NCBI GenBank assembly: GCA_900552555.1
Contig: URZW01000002.1
Coordinates: 124,001 to 188,000, forward strand
Length of the DNA: 64,000 nucleotides
Direction of reading: 5' to 3'
From: an uncultured Clostridium sp.
GTDB taxonomy: Bacteria > Bacillota > Clostridia > TANB77 > CAG-508
Part shown: positions 17,321 to 26,329 of the stretch, piece by piece
Layout: the number at the start of each line of letters is the position of its first letter
How positions within the stretch are numbered: the stretch's first letter is position 1
Notes under the pieces: generated by a model
The model's input: the letters and a program-made list of their open reading frames with translations, nothing else
Told to the model about the DNA's origin: nothing
The model's database searches: none
Position numbers and translations under genes: made by a program

Positions 17321-18010
17321 ATGGAATTTATAGTTTTACTAATAATAAATATAATAATATATATTACATTAAAAATTATATTTGATGCTAGTTTAAAAAA
17401 ATTAAAACACATAGGAGAAAACAAAGAACTAGATGAATTAACACAAAAATACCCAGAAAACATAGAAATATGTAAATGGTACCTAAAAAAATTAAACAAT
17501 GAAAGTGTAAAAATAGAAGAAGATAAAAATTCAAATTCAACTTTATATTTAGTAACAAGTAATAAAATATTTATAGCAAATTTAAAAAACAGTTACACAA
17601 GAATACAAACAATAGCACATGAATGCTTACATTCGATTCAAAGCAAAAAAATGTTATGGTTCAACTTCATTTTTTCAAATATATACTTAATATTTTTTAT
17701 TATAACTTGTATATTAAGAATATTAAAGAACTTACCAAATGAAACGATGTTTTTAACCATATTTATATTGGCAGGATTTGTATATTATGTAGTAAGAACG
17801 TATTTAGAAGATGATGCTATGATAAAAGCTAGATTTTTGGCAAAAGATTATATGCAAGAAATTAAATTGTCTAGTAAAGAAGAAATTGAAAAAATTGTTA
17901 GTAAATATGATGAATTAAATGATGTAGGAATAAAATGTACAAATTTTCAATTATTAAGTAGTGTATTAATTAAAAATATAATATTAATTTTAATTTTTAT
18001 TATTTTTTAA
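17321..18010 (+). CDS. Membrane-bound zinc metallopeptidase-like protein (HECLH)
   Basis: A 229-residue protein (ATG 17321; 17318 is possible but only 3 nt from AAGGAG). Membrane helix at the N-terminus, a cytoplasmic stretch, then AHECLHSIQSKK with the HExxH zinc motif, two hydrophobic helices, and LEDDAMIKARFLAKDYM, whose acidic residues could supply the third ligand. A last helix ends the protein. The layout recalls the YugP-like family (HEVGHAIQ). Substrate unknown. Confidence 0.7.
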   Translation: MEFIVLLIINIIIYITLKIIFDASLKKLKHIGENKELDELTQKYPENIEICKWYLKKLNNESVKIEEDKNSNSTLYLVTSNKIFIANLKNSYTRIQTIAHECLHSIQSKKMLWFNFIFSNIYLIFFIITCILRILKNLPNETMFLTIFILAGFVYYVVRTYLEDDAMIKARFLAKDYMQEIKLSSKEEIEKIVSKYDELNDVGIKCTNFQLLSSVLIKNIILILIFIIF

Positions 18011-18096
18011 AATAAAGAAATAGCATACTTGCATTTTAAAAATATATATGATAAAATAACCCAAGTAATATAACAAACCGCAAGGAGGAATTGTAA

Positions 18097-18345
18097 ATGA
18101 GTGTAATAAGAACAATATTAACAGTGATATATTTTGTAGTAGCATTAGTTGTAATAATATTAGCATTAATACAAACAAAAGATGATTCAGGATTATCACA
18201 AACAATAACAGGTTCATCAACAAACAACTTTTATGAAAAAAATAAAGGTAGAACTAAAGAAGGAAAACAAAAAAGAATGATGGTTATTTCTTCAATTGTT
18301 TTCGGTGTTCTAACATTAGTATTAGGAATATTATATTTAGTATAA
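18097..18345 (+). CDS. secG: Preprotein translocase subunit SecG
   Basis: 82 residues with two hydrophobic helices (IRTILTVIYFVVALVVIILA and VISSIVFGVLTLVLGILYLV) joined by the conserved polar loop QTKDDSGLSQTITGSS. This matches SecG of the SecYEG channel. In Firmicutes secG is usually followed by rnr, and here rnr is the next gene but one. CAAGGAGGAATTG precedes the ATG. Confidence 0.93.
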   Translation: MSVIRTILTVIYFVVALVVIILALIQTKDDSGLSQTITGSSTNNFYEKNKGRTKEGKQKRMMVISSIVFGVLTLVLGILYLV

Positions 18346-18349
18346 GCAT

Positions 18350-18390
18350 AAAAAGAGAAAATATTTAAAAGTATTTTCTCTTTTTTCAAA
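18350..18390 (+). terminator. Rho-independent terminator of secG
   Basis: AAAAAGAGAAAATA (18350-18363) pairs perfectly with 18372-18385; the T run is part of the 3' arm. Confidence 0.85.
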
Positions 18391-18395
18391 ACCAT

Positions 18396-18456
18396 TATAC
18401 AGTAAATTACAATTTACACACAAAAATATCCGAGGCTGTGAATTGTAATTACAGTA
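18396..18456. repeat. Imperfect palindrome with CCGAGGC centre
   Basis: ACAGTAAATTACAATTTACA and TGTGAATTGTAATTACAGT are near-complementary arms around ACAAAAATATCCGAGGC. A degenerate relative (CTAAGGTTGTAAATTGTAA) is near 60978-60996, so this may be a dispersed element. Confidence 0.5.
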
Positions 18457-18487
18457 ACTAAAAATGTAAAAAATTTCAATTGCAAAC

Positions 18488-18514
18488 TTGACATAAAACA
18501 AAAAATGCTATAAT
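18488..18514 (+). promoter_or_regulatory. Promoter of the inositol-phosphatase family gene
   Basis: TTGACA (18488-18493) and TATAAT (18509-18514) with a short 15-nt spacer; a TAATAT two bases on would give 17. Confidence 0.5.
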
Positions 18515-18571
18515 ATAAATGTAACCAAAATGTAGATTATTTAACTAGAATTATAGTTAGAAAGGAAAAAA

Positions 18572-19363
18572 ATGAAAGATAACATTGTAATTGTAAAAAA
18601 AATCAAAGAACAAGTAAAAAAAATTTCAACTCAAATATTGAACATTGATTCTTTAGCAGAGATTGAAAAAGCAGTATCAGAAAAAGGAAAAAGCAATTAT
18701 GTTACAAAATATGATTTGGAAGTAGAAAATCAATTAAAGCAGAATCTAAAAAATTTAATACCAAATTCAACTTTTTTAGGTGAAGAAACAGGAGGAAAAA
18801 TATCAGAAACAGGATATACTTGGGTGGTGGATCCTATAGATGGAACGACAAATTTTATTCATGGACTTCCATTTGCAATTTCCATAGGATTAATAAAAAA
18901 CAAAGAAACTATCATTGGATGTATCTATAATCCAACAACAGATGACTTTTGGTATGCTATAAAAAATAATGGAGCATATAAAAATGAAATAAAATTGCAA
19001 GCCAGCAATAGAAACGAAATTTCTGGAACAGTTATGCAGTTTGGCTTTCCATATGATATTAACAAAACAGAAGATATATTAAAAAAAGTTTTAGATGTAA
19101 AGAATGCTGGGGCAGCAGATATCAAACGAATTGGTCCTGCATGCTTAGATATATGTAGAGTAGCATCTGGTGAATGTGATGCATATTTTGAGCATGACTT
19201 AAAACCATGGGATATTGCAGCTGCAAAGTTAATATTAGAGGAAGCAGGAGGAAACATTTGCAAAATGGATGGAAACAAGTATGATTTTTCACAAAGTTCA
19301 ATAATTGCTTGTAATCAATCAAAAAAGTTACAAATGGAGTTATTAAAAATTTTAAAGAAATAA
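18572..19363 (+). CDS. Inositol monophosphatase family protein (SuhB-like)
   Basis: A 263-residue Mg-dependent phosphatase of the IMPase superfamily. Metal ligands are visible: GEETGG (Glu71/Glu72), WVVDPIDGTTNFIHG (Asp87 and Asp90) and KPWDIAAAKLILEEAGG (the last Asp). These enzymes act on inositol-1-phosphate, fructose bisphosphate, PAP or related sugar phosphates; the substrate cannot be fixed here. GAAAGGAAAAA precedes the ATG. It has its own promoter and terminator. Confidence 0.9.
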   Translation: MKDNIVIVKKIKEQVKKISTQILNIDSLAEIEKAVSEKGKSNYVTKYDLEVENQLKQNLKNLIPNSTFLGEETGGKISETGYTWVVDPIDGTTNFIHGLPFAISIGLIKNKETIIGCIYNPTTDDFWYAIKNNGAYKNEIKLQASNRNEISGTVMQFGFPYDINKTEDILKKVLDVKNAGAADIKRIGPACLDICRVASGECDAYFEHDLKPWDIAAAKLILEEAGGNICKMDGNKYDFSQSSIIACNQSKKLQMELLKILKK

Positions 19364-19374
19364 GGATTTGAAAA

Positions 19375-19406
19375 AACAAAGAGTAAATTTTTACTCTTTG
19401 TTTTTT
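19375..19406 (+). terminator. Rho-independent terminator
   Basis: AACAAAGAGTAAA and TTTACTCTTTGTT form a tight stem followed by TTTT, 12 bp after the stop. Confidence 0.8.
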
Positions 19407-19496
19407 GCCAAATTAAATATTGTATTAACAAGTATAAAATGATATAATTACAATAACCGCATAGCAAGAAAAATTAATTGTTTGAAAGGAAGAAAA

Positions 19497-21614
19497 ATGA
19501 ATAAAGAAAATATTATTTTAGAATTCATGAAAGACGAAAACTATACTCCAATGAAAGCAAAAGAAATAGCTATTTTATTAGGAGTACCAAAAAAAGAATA
19601 CAATGAATTCACACAAACACTAAGAAATTTAGAAGAAAATTATAAAATAGTAAAAAATAAGAAAAACAGATATAGACTAATAGGCGAAAATTTTGTAGAA
19701 GGTATATATAGAAAAAATCAAAAAGGATTTGGATTTGTAAAAATAGAAAATCAAGAAGACGAAATATATATATCAAAAGAAGACTCATTAAATGCCCTAA
19801 ATGGAGACAGAGTTTTAGTTGAAATAACAGAAGAAAAAAATAAGATAAAAAGAGCAGAAGGAAAAATCAAAAAAATAATAAAACACGAAAAAGATACAGT
19901 AGTCGGAACATTCCAAAAAAGTCAAAACTTTGGATTTGTAGTACCAGACGAAAAAAGCTTTGGAACAGATGTATTTATATCAAAAAATAATTTTGGAAAA
20001 GCTAGAAATGGATATAAAGTATTAGTACAAATAACAAAATATCCTGAAAAAGGAAAAAATGCAGAAGGTAAAATTATAGAAGTCTTAGGAGACCCAAATC
20101 AAGCTGGTGTTGATATGTTATCACTAATCAAAGAATATAATCTACCATCCACATTTCCAGAACAAGTTGTGGAAGAAGCCAAAAAATATGGTGATAAAAT
20201 AGACCCAAAAGACATACCAAATCGTGTTGACTGTAGAGAGCATGTAATTTTTACAATAGATGGTGAAGATGCAAAAGATTTAGACGACGCTGTAAGAGTT
20301 ACAAAATTAGAAAATGGAAACTATAGATTAGATGTTCATATAGCAGACGTAAGCTATTATGTAAGAGAAGGAAGTTTTCTAGATAAAGAGGCTCAAATCA
20401 GAGGAACAAGTATATATATGCTTTCTAGAGTAATACCAATGTTACCAAGAGAACTATCAAATGGAATATGCAGTTTAAATGCAGGAGAAGACAGATTCAC
20501 ACTTTCATGTTCAATGGAAATAAATCCAGAAGGAAAAACTATATCAACAGAAGTGTATAAAGGAATAATAAATGTACGCGAAAGAATGAACTATCACGAT
20601 GTACAAAAAATCCTAGATAAATCTGACAGAGAAGTGCTAAAAAGATATGAAAAATATATAAAAGACTTTGAATTAATGGCAGAACTTGCAACAATTTTGA
20701 AAGAAAGAAGATTAAAGCAAGGATATTTAAACTTAGACATACCAGAAAGTAAAATTGATTTAGACCAAGATGGATGGGCAATAAATGTAGGAAAATATGA
20801 AACAAGCTTTAGTAATGAAATAATAGAACAATTTATGCTAAGTGCAAATGAAGCAATTGCAGAAAAATTCTATTGGCTAGAAGCACCATTCATTTACAGA
20901 GTTCACGAAGACCCAGACCTAGATAAAATAAAAGACTTAAATAAATTTTTATTTAATTTTGGATTAAAAATAAAAGTAGTAAATGAAAAAGTATATCCAA
21001 CAGAAGTATCAAAAATTCTTGAAGAAATAAAAGGAAAAGACGAAGAAAAAGTAGTATCAACATTAATATTAAGAACACTTAAAGTTGCAAGATATGAATC
21101 AGAAAACAAAGGGCACTTTGGAATTGCAAGTAAATATTATTGTCACTTTACATCACCAATAAGAAGATATCCTGACTTGTTTATACACAGAATAATCTCA
21201 AAATATTTGGAAGACAATTATGTTGTAGACGATAAATGGATAGAAGAATATCAAGAAAAAGCACAGCAAAGAGCGGCATCATCATCAGAAAGAGAAAAAG
21301 TTGCAACTAAGGTTGAAAGAGATAGTGAAGACTTGAAAAAGGCTGAATATATGCAAAATAAAATTGGCGAAGAATATGAGGGAATTGTTTCTTCAGTTAC
21401 TCAATTTGGTATTTTTGTTGAACTAGAAAATACGGTTGAAGGCTTGATTAGATTTGAAAATTTGGGTGACGAGTATTTTATTTACGATGAAGAGAGAAAA
21501 AGACTTATTGGAGAAAAGACAAATACAACTTATAAAATTGGAGATAAGGTTAAGATTAGGGTTATTTCTGCTAATAAGATGCTAAGACAAATTGATTTTG
21601 AAATTGTAAAATAA
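19497..21614 (+). CDS. rnr: Ribonuclease R
   Basis: A 705-residue 3'-5' exoribonuclease that degrades structured RNA. Start 19497 follows TTGAAAGGAAGAAAA. Domains in order: winged helix (about 1-65), two cold-shock domains (about 70-210, QKGFGFVKIE and SQNFGFVVPDE), the RNB catalytic domain (about 250-575) with DGEDAKDLDDAVRV holding the Mg-binding Asp cluster, and a C-terminal S1 domain (GEEYEGIVSSVTQFGIFVEL). The basic tail of longer homologues is missing. It follows secG, as in other Firmicutes. Confidence 0.96.
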   Translation: MNKENIILEFMKDENYTPMKAKEIAILLGVPKKEYNEFTQTLRNLEENYKIVKNKKNRYRLIGENFVEGIYRKNQKGFGFVKIENQEDEIYISKEDSLNALNGDRVLVEITEEKNKIKRAEGKIKKIIKHEKDTVVGTFQKSQNFGFVVPDEKSFGTDVFISKNNFGKARNGYKVLVQITKYPEKGKNAEGKIIEVLGDPNQAGVDMLSLIKEYNLPSTFPEQVVEEAKKYGDKIDPKDIPNRVDCREHVIFTIDGEDAKDLDDAVRVTKLENGNYRLDVHIADVSYYVREGSFLDKEAQIRGTSIYMLSRVIPMLPRELSNGICSLNAGEDRFTLSCSMEINPEGKTISTEVYKGIINVRERMNYHDVQKILDKSDREVLKRYEKYIKDFELMAELATILKERRLKQGYLNLDIPESKIDLDQDGWAINVGKYETSFSNEIIEQFMLSANEAIAEKFYWLEAPFIYRVHEDPDLDKIKDLNKFLFNFGLKIKVVNEKVYPTEVSKILEEIKGKDEEKVVSTLILRTLKVARYESENKGHFGIASKYYCHFTSPIRRYPDLFIHRIISKYLEDNYVVDDKWIEEYQEKAQQRAASSSEREKVATKVERDSEDLKKAEYMQNKIGEEYEGIVSSVTQFGIFVELENTVEGLIRFENLGDEYFIYDEERKRLIGEKTNTTYKIGDKVKIRVISANKMLRQIDFEIVK

Positions 21615-21618
21615 CAAA

Positions 21619-21645
21619 TCTGAAAAAATCAAATATTTTTTCAGA
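21619..21645 (+). terminator. Terminator-like hairpin after rnr
   Basis: TCTGAAAAAAT and ATTTTTTCAGA form a near-perfect stem within 10 bp of the rnr stop. Confidence 0.6.
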
Positions 21646-21698
21646 AAATTTGGGATTGGGGGGCTAGGCCTTCAATCCTCTTTTCATATTTTTTAAAA

Positions 21699-21760
21699 GG
21701 CTGTCCCCTAATCCCTAAAAAAGGGGATTTTAAGGAACGTCCCTAAATCCCCCTTCCTTT
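21699..21760. repeat. GGGAC/GTCCC-type repeat
   Basis: GGCTGTCCCC, TAAAAAAGGGGAT, GGAACGTCCCTAAATCCCCC: several short inverted pairs of the same kind as the elements at 4020 and 35286. It overlaps the end of the minus-strand small gene and may terminate both sides. Confidence 0.55.
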
Positions 21761-21934
21761 CAAGAAAACAACTACATTAGCAATAACAAGAACAATAACA
21801 GTAAAAACAATAATAGCAACCCCACCAGATTTATTATCTTGAGTCTTAATTTCATACAAAGCATAAAAAACAGACTTCAACAAAACAAAAATACTAAAAA
21901 TAAAAAACAAAAAATTAAAAAAATAATTAATCAC
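21743..21934 (-). CDS. Small two-helix membrane protein at the end of the ger operon
   Basis: 63 residues with a GTG start at 21934 after AGAGGTGATTTT. Two hydrophobic helices (FFNFLFFIFSIFVLLKSVFYAL and GVAIIVFTVIVLVIANVVVFL) flank a short charged loop. It begins 16 bp after gerC in the same direction. Small fourth genes are known in some germinant-receptor operons (GerD-like or GerxD two-helix proteins); the position and topology fit a GerXD-like accessory, but there is no sequence proof. Confidence 0.65.
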   Translation of the reverse strand: MINYFFNFLFFIFSIFVLLKSVFYALYEIKTQDNKSGGVAIIVFTVIVLVIANVVVFLKGRGI

Positions 21935-21950
21935 AAAATCACCTCTACAT

Positions 21951-23168
21951 TTAAGTTTTATTCAATAAAAAACCTGAATCAATAGTAGTATTAATATTTA
22001 CATTAAAAGTTGAATTCATATAATTATTAGACCAATTGAAATCCTTAAACTCACTGGCAGTAAAAAAATTAGATAAAGCATATTTACCAATGCCACTTAT
22101 GTCGCTCTTGAATTCTAAAGAAGTTTTATACAGATAATTTAATAAAACATTTTCTAAATAAATATTACAAGTATTAGAAAGAGAATCAAGAAAATCGGAG
22201 TCTAGGTAATTTTCATCTTCATCCATAGAGTAAATTTTAGCATTAAAAGAACCATTTATTTTTACATAAGGAGAACCATTTACAATATCAACTTTTGTTT
22301 TGCAAGTGCCTTTAGGAGTAATCAAAAGATCAATTTTAAATGTATTATCTTTAGGCGATGGAACAGTTATAATAAAACTATTGATATTATTTTTTAAAAT
22401 ATGAAAACATATTGTTTCAATTGCATCAAGTTCACCAACTAATTTGTCATGCTTAAATGCAACAATACCAATACTTTCAGCAGAACGCATACCAGAAATT
22501 GGAGAAGATCCAGATTTTATATTAGAATCGGTTGAAACAGTTGATTGAGAATTAGTTGAAGAAGTAGAACTTACTCCACCTAAAATCGTATGTGGATCAC
22601 AGGCATTACATAAAAGAGAATTATAAAATTCACCAATAGTTGCATCAGATACATAGCCTGTATATTTTCCTGAACTAGGAAAAATATCATAATACCTTGT
22701 AATTGAAGTTTCAAGGCTCGGTATAGAATTCTTTATATATTCATAAGCAGTACATGTTGTTGTAATAATATTTGAAGAAGGCCTAACTTGAACATCATTC
22801 ATTAAAGTATAAACATGATCAGAAATACCATTTTTTGCAACATCCTCTGAAAAAACAATACTTCTACAATGTGATAAATCAATCTTTCTTGCAAGATAGC
22901 TATTCATAATATTAATTGCATTTGGAATCGATGTAGCTTCAACAGTATCCTCAAAAATGTTTGCTTCCTGATTTGAACCCTCACTTGTTGATGGAGGGTT
23001 TACAAATTGAAATGTTACTTTAAGTCCTTTTGTTTCAGAAGTATCGATTCCCAAAGCGACGGCAAATGCCAAATTATCAATATTTAAAGCGCTATATGAT
23101 GAAGAAAATGCAACAAGAAGAACAAGAATTAATACAATAATAAATAACTTTATAAAAATTTTATTCAA
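21951..23168 (-). CDS. gerC: Ger(x)C-family germinant receptor subunit
   Basis: A 405-residue exported protein with TTG start overlapping gerB by 8 nt. Signal segment LFIIVLILVLLVAF, then LAFAVALGIDTSE, TSIPNAINIMNSYLARKIDLSHCRSI (abbreviated) and VEATS, all typical of GerC domain 1, and a C-terminal domain with YLDSDFLDSL. GerC subunits are normally lipoproteins with a lipobox Cys right after the signal. Here the junction reads AFSSSYSALNID with no Cys, so it is either cleaved and free or stays as an uncleaved anchor. A Ser-rich insert (SSTSSTNSQSTVSTDS) is also unusual. Confidence 0.88.
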   Translation of the reverse strand: MNKIFIKLFIIVLILVLLVAFSSSYSALNIDNLAFAVALGIDTSETKGLKVTFQFVNPPSTSEGSNQEANIFEDTVEATSIPNAINIMNSYLARKIDLSHCRSIVFSEDVAKNGISDHVYTLMNDVQVRPSSNIITTTCTAYEYIKNSIPSLETSITRYYDIFPSSGKYTGYVSDATIGEFYNSLLCNACDPHTILGGVSSTSSTNSQSTVSTDSNIKSGSSPISGMRSAESIGIVAFKHDKLVGELDAIETICFHILKNNINSFIITVPSPKDNTFKIDLLITPKGTCKTKVDIVNGSPYVKINGSFNAKIYSMDEDENYLDSDFLDSLSNTCNIYLENVLLNYLYKTSLEFKSDISGIGKYALSNFFTASEFKDFNWSNNYMNSTFNVNINTTIDSGFLLNKT

Positions 23169-24252
23169 ATTTTTTCACCATCCTTTTTTTAATATAAGCT
23201 AAAAATAATATAAAAAGTCCTAAAATCATTATTGAAATACTTAATATCCTATAAATATAAGTCTCAAAAAAATGAGATATATAATAACTAGAAGGAAATA
23301 AAGCAATAGCAAATGTTATAATTGAAAATATTGATATCATTTGAGAAGTATCTGATAAAGTATATAATTTTGCAAAAATGTAAGTAGAAAATTTTAAAGA
23401 TATACTTAGATAACAGCAAAATGAAATTGTCCATATAAGCAAGAATAGTGCTTCAAATCGCTGAAAAAAGTTACCAAACTCAATATATTTACTTACAGAA
23501 AACAAAGGCATAATTTCATCTGTACTAATATAAATTGAAAACAAAAATAACAAAGTAGCAACACACATAAAAATAAAAAGTATAGATAATATTATTGATA
23601 AAATACAAATTTTTTTATATTTCTTAGGTTCATTTAAAAGTGGAGGAAGAAGATACATATATACAATACCAGAAAAAGTACCAATATTAGATAGACCTAA
23701 AATAAATGTACTTTTATAACCATTACCTAATATCGGAAGAATTCTCTGAAAAGAAAAATTATCCAAATTTCCAATAAATATAAGTAAAATACTAACCAAA
23801 AGAATAGGAAATATAATTGTTGTTGTTTTTATAGTGGAGTTAAATCCCAAATCATTTACAAATGTGATTGTTATTATAAAAATAAGTATAATATATAAGA
23901 TATTTGTATAAGGATAATATACAATTTTGAGTCCTTCACAAAAATTTCGCAATAACATAGAAGATGTGATTACAAAATATATAATAAATGCAAAGCCAAT
24001 AATATTTTTTAATACATTTCCGCCCAGAAACTTAGAAATGTCAATAATATCCAAGCCGGGAAAATTCTTAAATAAAGTACAAATCAGAAATACCATAAAT
24101 AAACAAATTGTACCAACGTAAAAAATGTTTAATAAAATACTTGATTTTAATTCATTTATTAAGGTTTGTGAAAGCGAAATAACCGTAAATGGAGCAAGTA
24201 CAGACAGTATAAGAGCAATTGCTTCAACTGTTCCAAGCTTTGATTTTGACAT
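23161..24252 (-). CDS. gerB: GerB-family spore germination permease
   Basis: A 363-residue polytopic protein (about ten helices) of the spore permease/APC family. ATG at 24252 follows GGAGGTTTTAATT, 2 bp after the gerA stop. Signature segments are ALILSVLAPFTVISLSQTL and YTNILYIILIFIITI. GerB is the likely germinant-binding and ion-conducting subunit beside GerA and GerC in the spore inner membrane. Confidence 0.92.
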   Translation of the reverse strand: MSKSKLGTVEAIALILSVLAPFTVISLSQTLINELKSSILLNIFYVGTICLFMVFLICTLFKNFPGLDIIDISKFLGGNVLKNIIGFAFIIYFVITSSMLLRNFCEGLKIVYYPYTNILYIILIFIITITFVNDLGFNSTIKTTTIIFPILLVSILLIFIGNLDNFSFQRILPILGNGYKSTFILGLSNIGTFSGIVYMYLLPPLLNEPKKYKKICILSIILSILFIFMCVATLLFLFSIYISTDEIMPLFSVSKYIEFGNFFQRFEALFLLIWTISFCCYLSISLKFSTYIFAKLYTLSDTSQMISIFSIITFAIALFPSSYYISHFFETYIYRILSISIMILGLFILFLAYIKKRMVKKFE

Positions 24253-24254
24253 AA

Positions 24255-25949
24255 TTAAAACCTCCACTTCATTGATATTTTATTTTGTTTTTTTATTCTT
24301 TTTGTTGCTAAAAAAGTAGGTCTGCTCTCCCTTTTCCAAATTGGAGAAAGCAGAAATCCATTATTCTTTGAGTTCATTACAGGAGCATATGGTGCAGTAT
24401 AAGAAACACCAAAAGTTTCTAAATCACATAAAGCTGATATATACACAAAAATACCTATTCCAATACCTAAAAATCCTGCAAGGTAACCAAGAAAAACAAA
24501 TGCAAACCTAAAAAATCTTAAATGAAAACTAAAAGTAAAATCTGGAATAGCAAAAGAGCTCATACCTGTAATAGCAACAATAATAATTAGTATAGGACTA
24601 ACAATACCAGCACTTACAGCAGCCTGACCTAAAACCAAAGCCCCAACAATACCAATAGTAGGACCAATAGGGGAAGGAACCCTTAATCCAGCTTCTCTAA
24701 TAATTTCAAAAGAAATTTCCATTATAACAATTTCTAATATTATAGGGAAAGGAACACTTTGCCTAGAAGATAATATAGAATACAATAATTCAGTTGGTAT
24801 AATCTCTCTATGAAAACTGGTAATTGCAACATAAAGACCAGGCAATAATAAAGCAAAAAAAGCAGAAATTATTCTAATTACTTTTAAAAAGTTTGCAAAA
24901 ATGGGTTTTAGGTTTTTATCTTCTGGAGACGATAAAAAGTCGATTAATACTGCAGGTAGAATTAAAGCATATGGTGAACCATTTACAATAATAATAACCC
25001 TACCTTGAAGTAATGACTTTACTGCATTATCAGGTCTTTCAGAAACAAGAATTTTTGGAACGCCTAAAAAATTAGTCTCTGATAATAATTGCTCTAATTC
25101 TCCAGCAGAAAGAAGAGAATCAATATCTAAATTATTAAGTCGATAGTTTGCTTCTGCAACCAAATCATCATTTGCAATATCTTTTACGTAGCATAAAGCA
25201 CAATTAGTTTTTGTTACCTTTCCGACTTTTACATTTTCTATAACTAAATTTTCATTATTAGTAAACCTTCGTATAAGAGAAGTATTTGTACGTAAATTTT
25301 CAACAAATGCCTCATGTGAACCTTTAATAACAACCTCATTTTCAGGCTTTGCAATACTTCTTTGCTTAAAACCTTTAACATCAATATCAAAACCTACAGA
25401 TAGAGTATCAACAAATAATCCACAGTTTCCAGAATTAACACCAGCAAAAATATCATCAAAAACATTTTGCTGTTTTAAACTATTTTGAGGTATTAAACAG
25501 CTTTCAATATAATCTGCTAAATTAAATTTTTTTACTTTTCTTACAGTTACATTATTAGAAACAGTCTCAGAAATGACTCTATTTTGCTCTCCACCAAAAA
25601 GATTATTTCTATTTCGTAGCATCAAAGATTCCAAAACAAAATCATTTAAAAGTTGAGAATCTACCATACCATCAATATAAAGCAAAAAAGCTTTGTATTG
25701 ATTACCACGAGCATTCAAAATAAACTCACGAATTATAATGTCACTATTAATCAAAGTATTATATTTTGTTTTCACATACTCTAAATTTGCATTAATATTA
25801 GTTGAAACTTTTTGTGGCTTTTCGGGTACTTTTTTATTATTTTGAATTGTAGTAGACTCGGGATTTTCAGAGTCTGTTGGTAATGTGAACTGATATACTT
25901 CTTTTGGCGTATAGCCAAATGCATAATTAATAAAATCTTTTATTTTCAT
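24255..25949 (-). CDS. gerA: GerA-family spore germination protein
   Basis: A 564-residue protein starting at MKIKDFINYAFGY (25949). The in-frame extension to 26024 is low-complexity Phe/Lys and is rejected, though no strong ribosome binding site is seen before either start. The N-terminal cytoplasmic half contains IREFILNARGNQYKAFLLYIDG (split here), RSIAKPENEVVIKGSHEAF and LLQGRVIIIVNGSP; the C-terminal half has about five helices, including REAGLRVPSPIGPTIGIVGA. GerA, with GerB and GerC, senses germinants. The four-gene cluster runs 25949 to 21743. Confidence 0.93.
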   Translation of the reverse strand: MKIKDFINYAFGYTPKEVYQFTLPTDSENPESTTIQNNKKVPEKPQKVSTNINANLEYVKTKYNTLINSDIIIREFILNARGNQYKAFLLYIDGMVDSQLLNDFVLESLMLRNRNNLFGGEQNRVISETVSNNVTVRKVKKFNLADYIESCLIPQNSLKQQNVFDDIFAGVNSGNCGLFVDTLSVGFDIDVKGFKQRSIAKPENEVVIKGSHEAFVENLRTNTSLIRRFTNNENLVIENVKVGKVTKTNCALCYVKDIANDDLVAEANYRLNNLDIDSLLSAGELEQLLSETNFLGVPKILVSERPDNAVKSLLQGRVIIIVNGSPYALILPAVLIDFLSSPEDKNLKPIFANFLKVIRIISAFFALLLPGLYVAITSFHREIIPTELLYSILSSRQSVPFPIILEIVIMEISFEIIREAGLRVPSPIGPTIGIVGALVLGQAAVSAGIVSPILIIIVAITGMSSFAIPDFTFSFHLRFFRFAFVFLGYLAGFLGIGIGIFVYISALCDLETFGVSYTAPYAPVMNSKNNGFLLSPIWKRESRPTFLATKRIKKQNKISMKWRF

Positions 25950-26065
25950 AATATTAGTAGTATTGGCAAAAAAAATGTAAATATACTTTTTTTTAACAAA
26001 AAAAAATGATATAATATAATGCATGGAAAATAATAATTTTTAGATTATAAACAAGTTAGAAAAAT

Positions 26066-26297
26066 TTACAGTTTAGTAAGGAAAATTGTTGAAATACCTG
26101 TGGATGATATTTTGTATATTTTCTCAGGTTCCCGACATAACGTTAACAAATTCTAATGTAAATACTCTAACAATACCCGAATACAGGACCCTTTAGAGCA
26201 TTTACTTAAGAATTTGTAACACTATTTTGGTCACATTCGAAAGATATACAAAATATCATCCACAGGTATTTCAACAATTTTTCTTACTAAACTGTAA
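26066..26297. repeat. Large palindromic MITE-like element
   Basis: Outer arms of 54 nt (26066-26119 and 26244-26297) are almost perfectly complementary. Inside, a second pair (26146-26170 and 26192-26217) also pairs. The whole 232 bp folds on itself. The arm carries GTTGAAATACCTGTGGATGA and TTTTCTCAGG, shared with the palindrome at 58416-58516. No ORF is inside. It lies between divergent gerA and the transglutaminase gene. Confidence 0.85.
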
Positions 26298-26329
26298 GAA
26301 AAAATCACAAATGAAAGTTGGTGATAAAT

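Noticed and set aside
25950..26024. Longer gerA starting at 26024
   Set aside because: The extension is Phe/Lys low complexity, has no ribosome binding site and is not seen in GerA proteins.
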